Assembly: GCA_038503035.1 (NCBI GenBank) | Contig: JAVSML010024593.1 | Location: forward strand, 583,022 to 647,021 | Source: Crocodylus rhombifer | Taxonomy: Eukaryota; Chordata; Crocodylia; Crocodylidae | Direction: 5' to 3' | Length of the DNA stretch: 64,000 bases | Part shown: one piece after another, positions 53,690 to 63,539 of the stretch | How the letters are laid out: each line of letters starts with the position of its first letter | Position numbering within the stretch: position 1 is the stretch's first letter | Made by a program: the position numbers and the translations under genes | The notes under the pieces: generated by a model | Told to the model about the DNA's origin: nothing | Database searches by the model: none | Seen by the model: only the letters and a program-made list of their open reading frames with translations

Positions 53690-55825
53690 GTAACCTGCCG
53701 TACACCGGAGTACAAGATGTGCAGCTGCTTCTTGTCCCTGGGAAAAGAAACATTCCCACTCATCTGGATGTGCCCAAAGAGATCAGAATCAACATGTCTC
53801 TTTATAGATCCCTAACATTTTTGTTGTGATTGTCTCTTTTTATTTTCTTCTTTTCTGGCTTATAAACTTTGCTTTATGGTAATTGGAATTGGATATGGTA
53901 GCTTTCAGGTTATCTATTTAGTGTGTCTCATTGAAGTAAACTGAGGAGATAAAAATACATGTCCTGCTCCTTCAAATGCTGATGTCACTTAGCTGAGATC
54001 AGCATGGACAGGAAAGGGAACTTATATGAAAAAGATAGTTTAAGGTTAATTACAGAGTTGTGCTAGAATGTGTAGAACAGGCTTTAAAGGAAGGCCAGAT
54101 AAGAAACACAGTAAGATCACAAAAAACATCTTGGAATAATGTGATGGTTTATTTCCAGAGGCATAACGACATGGCTGGGTGCCTGGAGCAGCAGCCACGC
54201 AGAGGAAAAGCTGTGTCTGCACCTGCAACCATCTTTTTTCTGCTCCCTGCAAGTTGATGTTCCCCTGCCCTAGCTATAACACTGTTTACTTCTCAGACAC
54301 AAAGTGAATTTTTCTCTATGCTCAACTTCATGCAGCAGCAGTCAATCAACAATTTAAAGTATTTTTGTGGCAATTGAACATGAATGACATATCTTGCAGT
54401 AGGATATGGTTGAGAGGTGTGCCGCTAACAGAAACAGAGGACAGAGATTTAAAAAGTAATTTAAAGGCACAGCCATAAACACAAGAAAGGATCTTTTGGG
54501 ATTTTATCTTCATAGCCTCAGTGTAAATATGTCTTAGGGTATAAAGGAAATACATTTATTTCTTTGCAGTGAATAGATCCATTACCATAGCTGGCACTCT
54601 CTGAAAATATAGTATATGCTTGAATAATTTGTGTATTTCTATAATCAGGTTTTTTAGAAGCATTAATGAGAAAAATATACATTTGTGAATTTATCCTGTA
54701 AATCACTGATGAATTACTAGCTGGTGTTCAAACACTCTACTTTTATTAGTTGGTTATATAAATGTACACACATACTAAAAAATATTGCAATTTTTCATAT
54801 TTGTTAGATAAAAAATATCCCAGATTAGACCCTGGTTCATTAAAATGGAATACATCTGCTTTGTAGTTCTTGCTTCCACTTTAGCGGTAGGGTGTCATAG
54901 CACATACAAATGAAGTGGCTATCTGATCAAAAGCAATCCAAATATAGTTCCTGAATTAGGGAAATTACTTAAATTACTATGGAACTAAGGGAAATACAGC
55001 TGTCCTAGTTTTAACAAAGTTGTTGCTGAAATGGAAAGATAGTCAGAAGAGGAAGTGGGATATTGTAGTTAAGGCCCTGTGTCTGATTCTTGAGAGCTGG
55101 GCTACAGACTTTCTTTCTGATAGTGAGCACGTTATGTAGGAGCAAATCCTCAGCTGATGTAAAATATCCTAGCTCCACTGACTTCATTTAATCATAGTCT
55201 CACTATGGCTCAGTCCCACATTTTCGCAATACACAAAGGAAATGAAGTCCTTCAAGTTCGTGAACTGCTCAAGTACTATGTGATAGGATCATATAAGAAC
55301 CTAAATGGATAAAAATACATACAAACACAGAAAGAAAGTTTCCATGTGAAAAATATTTGTAAATCACAATTTGGGAGGATGGCCACATAGCCTGCATTTA
55401 ATTAGACTCCCACAAGCAACTTTATTAAATCATGGTACTCACGGATATTCCTGTTTGAATGATCAGAAACTGGGCCATATATAATATATATCTATATATA
55501 GTAGAAAATTTCTTTGGGATAGGGTAGCTATCTTACTACTTGTTTATGCAGTCTCTAGCATGATAATGCCCTTCTCTTTGAGGGGTGGGTTTCAGTTTTA
55601 TACATATATTTGGCCACAGATCTTCCACATTAAAGTGTTCTTAATAATTCAGTTAAACAACATAGTCTTATTTTCAAAAATGCTTTGTGTACTCTGCTAT
55701 TAATGTAGCTGGGAAGTCTTTTTGGCAACAATTTCAGAACTATCTCTTCTATGATGAAGTCAAGCTCTTCAGCCTGAGAGTGAAATTCATCTTCTCTCAG
55801 GTAAAAGATGCCAATTGGCACTAAC
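53690..55825. other. Unique AT-rich sequence
   Basis: No gene or repeat recognised. There is a TA-rich run near 55482-55500. Confidence 0.35.
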
Positions 55826-55829
55826 AGAA

Positions 55830-56095
55830 AATACCAAGACTCAAAGATGGCTTATGAGGCCAATCTGAGATCAATAGACTGCTGCAACTCAGGCATTTGT
55901 TTCCATGCAGAGAGGTAGCTCCGGATTCTTGAAATACTGAGATCTTTGCAACAGAGTCTTCCTTCACTTGGGGTGGTCCCGTGCAACAATCTCCCATGAG
56001 TTGATGTTGATGTTGCTTATTTTCAAGTTGACCTTGAGAATGTCCTTGAAGCACTTTCTCTGCCCTCCTCTTGAGCGTACACCTTGACTGGGCTG
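55830..56095 (-). pseudogene. C-terminal fragment of a non-CR1 LINE
   Basis: One minus-strand frame reads GVRSRGGQRKCFKDILKVNL, then NINSWEIVARDHPK, a stop, RKTLLQRSQYF, and later SQIGLISH. This is the C-terminal pattern of some LINE reverse-transcriptase proteins (G-x-R-x-x-G-x-x-K-x-x-x-KD-x-LK, then SWE-x-x-A-x-D-R-x-x-WR, then a zinc-finger-like CRSRIGLISH). The WR tryptophan is now a stop and the Cys pair is decayed. I cannot assign the clade with certainty. Confidence 0.55.
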
Positions 56096-56099
56096 GGAG

Positions 56100-56620
56100 A
56101 ATTAAACTTGCTTTGGGAGCCAAGTATTCCCATTTAAAAATACTGTTAAAAACTTTTTAACACTTATTTTTTTAAATTTGCACTACACAAAGGTTTTATT
56201 CAAGTAGCAATTGTTTCATTGATAATTATTACTCCTTTCTTTCCAGAATAACTTGTAGTAAGAATGATTACTCTGAGCATTAGCAATTTAGAATTAATAT
56301 AATTCATTTATTATTTTAATAGAGCAAAATAAATGCACTGATTCATGAGCAGCTGAAGTACAAGAGACTATGCAGTTCTTTGCTGAGATGGATGGTAGAT
56401 GGTAATTACCATCACTAGTAAGGAAATCAGACTGCAAAAGCACTGAGGTCAAGACCTAGGAGTCTGGCGAAGACCTGAAGTTTAATAAAGGAAGCACTGA
56501 ATATATTCTTTATTATAAATTATTTGAAGTAAGAATCAATTAATCTAACTTTATAGTCACATTTTTTCTGAAAAACCTTTATGGTACTTTTTCTAAAAGT
56601 AAGTTTGATACCTCAAACAT
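56100..56620. other. Unique AT-rich sequence
   Basis: Nothing recognised. Confidence 0.3.
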
Positions 56621-56626
56621 ATTTCA

Positions 56627-56745
56627 GGGGTATAGGTTGTAGCCATGTTGGTCTATGGGCATAGGTAGATGAGGTTTTTTGGGTAAATCCCATACCTTTT
56701 ATTAGGCCAAAGTTCATTTAAGTAAATCATGTCTATCACATGTTC
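56627..56745. mobile_element. Penelope-like element terminal fragment
   Basis: GGGGTATAGGTTGTAGCCAT plus GTTGGTCTATGGGC, then AGATGAGGTTTTTTGGGTAA and CCTTTTATTAGGCC, matches the PLE end at 50175 (CAGACAAGGTTCTTTGGGTG, CTTTTATTAGACC) and extends it outward. It abuts a CR1 fragment at about 56750. Confidence 0.6.
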
Positions 56746-56749
56746 CTCA

Positions 56750-57225
56750 TCCAGAATGGCTAGTTACCTGGTCATAGAAGAACACAAGGTTTGTCAGGCA
56801 TGATCTACCCTTGACAAAGCCGTGTTGATTGCTTCTTAACTCCCCATCCATTTCCAGCTTGCAAATGATGGCCTCCTTAATACATTTTTCAAAGATGTTA
56901 CCCAGGATTGAGATCAGGCTGTCTGGCCTGTAGTTTGCAGGGTCATCTCTCTTCACTTTCTTGAAGATAGGCAGCACATTGGCTCTCTTTCAGTCATCCA
57001 GGACCACTCCCAAGTTCCACAATTCTTCAAACAGCTTGGCCAGTGGTGCTGCTATGAGCTCAGCCAGTTCTTTCAGGACTTTTGGGTGCAGGTTGTTGGG
57101 CCCAGCAGACTTCAAGACATCCAAGGATTGCAGGAGACCCCTCACCTGTTCAGGACTTATTTTGTGCAGTTTGTTGTCTTCCCCATGTTCCCAGGGCCTC
57201 TAGTCAGGCAGCCCATGTTTGATTT
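56750..57225 (-). pseudogene. CR1 LINE RT fragment (older copy)
   Basis: Minus-strand codons give SAGPNNLHPKVLKELAELI, PIFKKVKRDDPANYRPDSL, NQHGFVKGRSCLTN and FFYDQVT of the CR1 RT. A stop replaces the W of DDWKRAN (CTGAAAGAG context near 56990). It is truncated at both ends, with no 3' tail. More diverged from the intact copy than the others. Confidence 0.88.
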
Positions 57226-57503
57226 CAGGAATATCTTGACTTATTAAATCATTGATAAAGAATAAACTCATTTAAATGATTCATTGTATATACTGCTGCA
57301 TTAAAAAGGCTGCTAAAGGAGCAAATCAGATGCAGAGATTTTGTTTTATATGTATATTGTAGTTTTCCATCTGTTTCCTTCTGTCAAGAACTCTATCCTG
57401 AGTTGATTAATGAAGCAATGTAACAAGCATCCAGAAGGAGCAACATGAAAAGGCCTTGTTTGAGACAATGCCTTTGGATTACAGGGAAAAGAACAGAATC
57501 TAC

Positions 57504-57667
57504 CTGCCAGTCAGCTTGCCCAGAAAGTCTGGGTTTGTACTTTGGATGAAGCTGATGATTTTGGTTGTGGGGAACATTGGGTCACATTCTAGTTCAACAG
57601 GAGACTGTCCAAATAATATGACCTGAATTTTGCAGAAAGGAGTGCTAATCTTCTTGGTTGGAGGCAT
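57504..57667 (-). CDS. Candidate coding exon (host gene, unidentified)
   Basis: On the minus strand a T-rich tract ending GGCTGTTTTAG precedes ATG at 57667. The frame stays open for 54 codons (MPPTKKISTPFCKIQVILFG ... FLGKLTG) and meets CAG|GTAGAT at 57504, a possible splice donor; without splicing it stops at the next codon (TAG). The composition is protein-like (mixed, no repeats) and the segment is not part of any repeat I recognise. The strand pattern IQVILFG...ELECDP...TTKIISFIQ hints at a small beta-grasp-like start, but that is speculative. No family is recognised and no neighbouring exon was found, so this may be chance. Confidence 0.3.
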
Positions 57668-57699
57668 CTAAAACAGCCAAAACAACATTAAATTAGCAA

Positions 57700-58980
57700 T
57701 TCCAAAGCTAAGGTAGATGTGGTACAGATTCAAGCCCAGCATGTTGTGAATAAATCAAATCAATTTAGGAAAGAAGATAAAGAGAAGAGGTTTTTAACTT
57801 CTTGTTTCCCTCACTTTATGCTATACTTGTGTTCCTGAAAAATGGTGCATAACTTGAATTCACACAAAGGGCACCCACTTTACAATGTAACAAATAGGGA
57901 TATGTTCCATGATCTCAACTGTACTGACCCCCAGATCTATTTTTACCACTTTTACAAGACAATTTTGGTACTCGTCAACAGCAGACAGTACACAGAAGCA
58001 CAGGGTGGTGGTGAATGTTACCATAATGGGAGTGGCAACTACAGAAACACACGTTGCAGACAACAAACAAAAAGCACAGATCCACACAGGAGACTATATT
58101 TTGGTAAGCGTCACTCCCATGATGCACCACACAAAGCAGCTGACTGTGGGCTTCCACCGCACTGATCGCATAAGAGTGAATTTACCTTGCATACAACAAA
58201 ATTTTGGTATAAAAAGGGTCATCGCATAAGACTGAATTCACACATACAGAACCTATATAAAGCTAGGGAAACCTGTATCAAAACGAAGGGTCTGGATAAG
58301 AAGAAATTCTTCTCTCATTCAAGGAAATTAATTGGTTAAAATTTATATTACTGAAACCTGATTACATCTTGTTATATAGACTCTTTAGGAAGGACAGAAT
58401 TGGTAAATGAGGTGGGGTAAATGTATGCTGAAAAGCCTATTCACTAATAAATCATTATTAGCATTTCTAAAAATTATAGGTGATATTTTAATACTAAATA
58501 TGTCATACCAAATACAAAATAACTATTTTGGTTCTCATTATGACAGATACAGATGAATTAGGAATTAGTCACTGGACTGAATTTGATCATTGCTTAGAAA
58601 CCTGATTATATCTGATATGGACAAATAGAAGACAGTTTCAAATGGTAATATAGTTACTTGCTGTCTCAAAAGACTAATTTCCTGAAATTGAGAAAAATGA
58701 TGAATGAAAATTAATGTAAGAATAGCTTTGAACTGAAAAATGTGAATGCAAATTGAGAGTTATTTTAGAAAGAGGGCAGCTTTGGATAAATATCCAGACT
58801 GGTTCAAAAGGAACTTTATAGAAATCAATATAAATTTATAATATATTAAGTATAAAACATTGATATTTTTAGCTTTCCTTTTAAAAAAAATCCATCGGTG
58901 GCATGGAAAATCTGATGTAGGATTCAAATGAGAAATAATTAACGCCAGTTAATATGTTTTATGGAAACTGTCTTGTCAAA
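57700..58980. other. Mostly unique AT-rich sequence with a repeated motif
   Basis: Between 57846 and 58245 a short motif recurs directly: GCATAACTTGAATTCACAC (57848), CGCATAAGAGTGAATTTACC (58167) and CGCATAAGACTGAATTCACAC (58224). This suggests the ends of an unidentified repeat of about 400 bp. The open frames on both strands across it have no recognisable domain. Confidence 0.35.
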
Positions 58981-58984
58981 AGTA

Positions 58985-59184
58985 AAAACTAATTTTATTC
59001 TTTAGTAAGATTACAAGTTTGGCTGATAGTCACAACCATATAGATATAAAGACTTTGATTTTGTACCTGACAACTTTCTGATAAAATCATTATGTAGAAT
59101 ATCAATAAAGCACACTTTACATGCTTTGAGAATGACTTAATTGACAAATCTCAGGAAGTACATAACCAAAACAAAAGAAAAAGA
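58985..59184 (+). mobile_element. Ancient CR1-type LINE, first part
   Basis: The decayed sequence TTGACAAATCTCAGGAAGTA (near 59139) corresponds to the LTDRSQNV-type segment of old CR1 RTs, and the preceding 150 bp is compatible with the same element. It is interrupted by a younger CR1 3' end. Identification rests mainly on the clearer second part at 59406-60370. Confidence 0.4.
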
Positions 59185-59186
59185 AC

Positions 59187-59405
59187 ATAAGGAAGAATTT
59201 CTTTACTTTCTAACCCCCAAGGTCTGGAACAGTCTGCCAGCGGAGGTGGTTCAAGCACCTACATTGAACACCTTCAAGAGTAAATTGGATGTTTATCTTG
59301 CTGGGATCCTATGACCCCAGCTGACTTCCTGCCCTTTGGGCAGGGGGCTGGACTCGATCTCCCGAGGCCTCTTCCAGCCCTGATGTCTATGAAATCTATG
59401 AAATC
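59187..59405 (+). mobile_element. Young CR1 LINE 3' end (second subfamily)
   Basis: ACATAAGGAAGAATTTCTTT encodes the end of the IRKNFFTV segment. The copy keeps LPAEVVQAPTLNTFKSKLD, a stop after LAGI(L), the 3' UTR TGGACTCGATCTCCCGAGGC and a GAAATCTATGAAATC tail. It is about 220 bp and nearly identical in order to the 3' end of the CR1 at 18236. Confidence 0.88.
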
Positions 59406-60370
59406 AGTGAATGTCGTTTTCCCTAGTGAGTTACTGCAGAAATTAGTATTAATATTAGTGTTATTCGACATTTTCATCAATGATAAAGAAATAAATATAA
59501 AATCATTGATAATAAAATTTGTGGATAACCCTAAGACTGGCAGAATCGTAAATACAAGTAAGGCAGAAGGCCAGGTAGAACAGTCAAATAGAGAAACCTG
59601 GATAAAATAGTAAACTGGGTCTGTTCAAAATAAACCATCTTAGAACAATGAAAGCAAATCATACCTGCAGAATGGGAAGCTATATCTAGAAAGCAGTGAC
59701 CCTCAATAGGGTATAGAAGTCATAGTGGGCAAGTGGCTCTACATGATATCAAAAGGGCTAATAGGATCTTTGAATATACTGTATAACCATAGGACTAGTA
59801 AGTAGAAGTAGGGAAATGATTCTCTCCATTTGTCCTGCGGTTGGGAGAACAGTATTAGAATACTGCATCAATTTTTGGTACTCAAGTTTAAAAAGAAAGA
59901 AAAAAAAGATTTTGAAAAATTATCAGGAAAGAGCCACAAAAATTATTCTGAGGCTGAAGAAGATGTCACACACTGAGGCACAAAATCAGTCTTATTTTAT
60001 CAAAAGGAAGACCATGAGGTAATTCAATTATAGTATTTAAGTACTTTCATAGGGAGAAGACACTGGCTGCTAATCTTATGCAGAAAGGCATATAGCAAAC
60101 TCTATAGCTGAAAATAGAAATGAGACAAATTTAAACTGGAAATAACACATGTATTGTGTGTTTGGGGAATTAACTATTCCATAACCATTACAGATGCCTT
60201 CAGATTAAGAGTGGATGCCTTTCTGGACATTGTGTTTTAGATGAACAAAAATTATTAAGCCCAATACACAAGCATCTGAATGTGCTCTGATATACTATGC
60301 TCTGATATACAAACAGCCATACCTCATGCTCTAAGAGTCTCTTCTAACTTTAAACTGTATGAATCTGTGG
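59406..60370 (+). pseudogene. Ancient CR1-type LINE, second part to 3' end
   Basis: Degraded RT: FPSELLQKLVLILVLFDIFI corresponds to SGVPQGSVLGPxLFNIFI, and IIKFVDNPKTGRIVNT corresponds to KFADDTKxG with the catalytic DD lost. Then RTVLEYCINFWYSSLKRK and NYQERATKII match the LVRPxLEYCIQFW and VQRRATRMI region. The 3' end has TCTTCTAACTTTAAACTGTA plus TGAATCTG, a CR1-style tail. Many stops and indels make this the oldest CR1 in the window. Confidence 0.7.
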
Positions 60371-61380
60371 TACCATGAATGGAGTTAGATAAATGCATTT
60401 ATCTGTTCTTTTAAAACAATGCCATACAAAGTAAAATTACAGTCCCCAAAGACCAGGGATTTATTAAAGTATTTCAAAAGACATTTTTTTTTAAATTAAG
60501 TTCTATAAATTAAGATACCATCATTGTACCTGACAGGCCATATTCTGTCAGGTATATGTTATACATATTCTGGGATTTATGTATTACAAGGAGAGCTTTT
60601 TCTTGTTATAAGTACCAAAGTTGCAAAGGAAGCTCACAATGAACTTAGTTATGTAGATATCCAGTGCACCCTATCTATTGTAAATCTATTATTTTTTTAA
60701 GCCAGGGAATCCTGTTCCAACACTCTTGTTGGGGAAATAGTAAAACTGCTTGCATAGTAAGTTTTCTTCCAAAAGTCAGCTGTAATTTATTACTGAGAAA
60801 GGCAGTATGTGCAATGACTTTAATAGTCTTATTAATAACCTTACTGTATTTTTGCTTAATCATGTTAGTTAAGCTTTTAGTCATATTTCCAATGATTTTA
60901 ATAAGAATAGCAATATTAATTGATTACATTTAAATGAACCTGAAAAACTCAGGTCATCTTATATCTTGCTCAGTTAAGATAGAATATCTCACTTCTGACA
61001 TCAGACGTCAACTTTAACAATTACATCTCTACTAATTAAAGTTTTTTTCAGTAACAGTTGCAGTGTTCGGTGTAAGCATGTAAGTGCAAAACCTAATCAG
61101 TGTACACTGCACACCTACTGCTTTGCAGTAGTTACTGGCTTTAAGGACACAAACACAAAAAAAGATAACAGGGCTCTTATACACTGTACTTTAATATTCA
61201 TGCAGTGATATTTGTCCAGCTGAGGGCAGATTTATCTCTGACATAAGCCCATCCAAGTTTGAACCTAGGGAAGTTATACTAGGGATGAAAGCAGCCCTAG
61301 AGGTCCTAAAATTAAATAGACCATAAATTAGTCCTTATTTTCAAAAAGAGATATTTTAATCATTGTACCTACCAGGAATT
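60371..61380. other. Unique AT-rich sequence
   Basis: Nothing recognised. The short open frames 60664-60933 and 60675-60884 are hydrophobic or AT-driven. Confidence 0.35.
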
Positions 61381-61389
61381 TCTCCCATT

Positions 61390-61830
61390 TCTAGGGTCAG
61401 TGTGTGCATCTACACATGCAATTAGCATGTAGCACTTATTGAACCAGAATGTATTGCTCCTGGGCATAGCATTTAAACATGTGCCTGAGACTGCAAAAAA
61501 CTGAACCAGGGGGAGCAGCCCCAGCTGGCAGGGAGTCTAGGGATCTTCCTGCCAGCTTGAGTTTACGCTAACCCAGGTCAACATGCTGTGGATGGGCTGG
61601 CTGGAACACAAGGGTGCTACAGTGCAGGGCTAGCCAGCAGACCTGGTCACCATCTACACGTGCATTTTTACACATGGAACTACTTCACTGTAGGATAGTT
61701 CTTGCACCCAGTCAGTACTAATCTACAGTAGAGTTATTTAGTTTACTGTGCCCAAATGTGGGCACATGTGTAGATGGTGATGCTTTACTACAGAGCTGAT
61801 CAGTCAGCTCCACAGTAAAGCACATGTGTT
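61390..61830. repeat. Clustered MITE pieces including a 131-bp inverted-end element
   Basis: CACCATCTACACGTGC (61649-61664) pairs with GCACATGTGTAGATGGTG (61762-61779), delimiting a short element. A further CATCTACACATGCAATTA near 61409 and a GCTGATCAGTCAGCTC palindrome near 61794 show additional related pieces. The CATCTACAC motif is shared with the MITEs at 1004 and 46571. Confidence 0.55.
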
Positions 61831-62077
61831 GATTCACACAGTATATTTAAGTGGGTGCTTTCTTCTTTAGTTTTAGCTCACAGATGCACTAAGGCTAATC
61901 TCTGAGAAATTCAGAGGCTCAAATCAGTATTAAACAAACTAACAAAGTCAAAACTCCTGCTACAAACCAAAATAACAGGTATTTGTATTTGGAGAAACTT
62001 TCTTTGTTACTACTTTTACTAAGTCTTGCACATCTGATTGTTAGGGACAGACAAGTTGGTTTCAATGAAATGACCAA

Positions 62078-62460
62078 TACTCAGGCAGGGTGGGGAGCTG
62101 CTCCAGAGCTAGACTGGGATCTTGTGGTGGCGACAGCATGGTCCAGAACCAAGGCAGAGCTGTGATCTGCAGCCTGCATGCTCCAGGCAGGTGTGTGCAG
62201 GCAGCGGATCACAGCTCTGCCCTGACTCTGGACCATGCTGTCAACACTGCAAGATCCCAGCCTGGATCCAGAGCAGCTCCACGCCCTGCCACACACCCTG
62301 CCAGCACTTACAGGGTCAGTCTCCATGGAAACCCTGGCCTTGCACTGTCACAGCGGCTGCTGCTGGGGTCTCCATGGAAAGTGGCACCGGCCATGTGGGC
62401 AGGGGCTGCTGGGAAATGGAGTCTGGCCACCGGTCGGATCCACCATTTTGCCCACCCCTG
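62078..62460. mobile_element. hAT-type end carrying a near-perfect hairpin
   Basis: The right terminus TTTTGCCCACCCCTG (ending 62460) is the same hAT end as at 168 and 49590, and the next 8 bases CAGTAGAC have the central TA of Buster targets. Interior GC-rich sequence includes the hairpin at 62084-62290. I could not find a left terminus with a matching duplication; the left border is approximate. Confidence 0.6.
62084..62290. repeat. Long hairpin, about 97-bp arms
   Basis: Arm one (62084-62180: GGCAGGGTGGGGAGCTGCTC, GACTGGGATCTTG, GACAGCATGGTCCAGA, GCAGAGCTGTGATC) is the reverse complement of arm two (62194-62290: GATCACAGCTCTGCC, TCTGGACCATGCTGTC, CAAGATCCCAGC, GAGCAGCTCCACGCCCTGCC) with about 80-85 percent agreement by eye and a loop of only about 13 nt. 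Confidence 0.9.
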
Positions 62461-62468
62461 CAGTAGAC

Positions 62469-62878
62469 CATGTAAAAGATAGCTGCTAGCCATAAATAAA
62501 GCATCAGATAATACAAGAAAGGAGTAAACAATCGTGTCAGATGTAAATGGATTTATAAAGCAAAAATTGAAATTAACAAAGATCAGGAAAAAATTTCAAA
62601 TTGCAGTTAGAGGTTCAGGACTGTAATTCTCTGATTATTTTCATAGGTTCTCAAGGTAATGTTCTTTCCTTTGTGTATGAGCACATTTGTATGTTTTTGT
62701 TGCACACGTGTTTTTAGGATTGTAGCTTTTGATAAAATATTCAAACATAATTTCAGGATAGACAAGTCATTCGTGTGTGTAATTGCTACTGTACTGAAAC
62801 AAAGTGGCTATTATGCTTTGATCCATTCTCTCTCCTGAATTAAATAAATAAGGATCAGTTTTTGTGTCATAAGCCATG
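62469..62878. other. Unique AT-rich sequence
   Basis: Nothing recognised. Confidence 0.3.
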
Positions 62879-62882
62879 CACT

Positions 62883-63439
62883 TGTTAGAAATGGAGTGTT
62901 GTTAGAAATGCACAGTTTGCATCTCGTACCTGATAAGCAAAAACACTGCCAAGGACTTTTTTTTTCCTTGGCCAGCCTTGCCACAGTTCTTCTTATACTA
63001 AATCACACTCTCCCCCAGCCTCCCCCTAGCTTTTCTCATGCAGATTACAGAAGCTGGAATTCAACTGACTGTGTCCTTGAAAGGGGAGGAGTTTAAACTC
63101 TTGATAACCTAAAGAACTTTCTGAGCATGCGCAATTAGCTGATGCATATTTACTTCTCCGCCCTGCATACTTAAGTAGTTAATTATAATGGATGTAGTGA
63201 TGTAACCACACATATGTTTGTATGAAACGGAAATAAGCTGTAAGAGTTCCTGTTTCTGCACACATGCCCAGGAGGAAGAAGGATAAATACAACCTGTAAA
63301 AATTCCTCAGGAGTTCGGAGTAATCTGAGTCTTTGACTCTGCTCTGACCCTATTTGCAAATACACCTTTTGTGCTGCTAATAAGTGTGTGTCTGTGATTT
63401 TGGTGGCCTCCAAGAAACGGACCGCAATCTTTTGCAACA
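62883..63439 (+). mobile_element. Solo LTR, gammaretrovirus-like, 557 bp
   Basis: The segment begins TGTTAGAAATGG and ends CTTTTGCAACA, giving the TG...CA ends with a TGTT/AACA inverted match. CACT flanks it on both sides (62879-62882 and 63440-63443), a 4-bp duplication as produced by gammaretrovirus-like integrases. Inside, in order: GAGCATGCGCAATTAG, a possible TATA box GATAAATAC near 63281, and a downstream U5-like stretch with CTAATAAGTGTGTG (possible variant poly-A signal), then GGCCTCCAAGAAACGGACCG. No internal retroviral genes are present on either side, so it looks like a solo LTR left by recombination. Confidence 0.72.
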
Positions 63440-63443
63440 CACT

Positions 63444-63538
63444 GAAAGAGATTCTCATTTACTGTAAGTTAAGTGATAAAGCCCTAATAGCTCAAAAGAA
63501 TCTGATGGCACTGTAAGTTCTCAGAGCACATTGTTTGT
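63444..63538. other. Short unique spacer
   Basis: No feature between the solo LTR and the terminal CR1. Confidence 0.3.
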
Positions 63539-63539
63539 G

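Noticed and set aside
57842..58229. Overlapping open frames near 58 kb as a gene
   Set aside because: Frames on both strands, motif repeats CGCATAAGANTGAATT at intervals, no recognisable protein.
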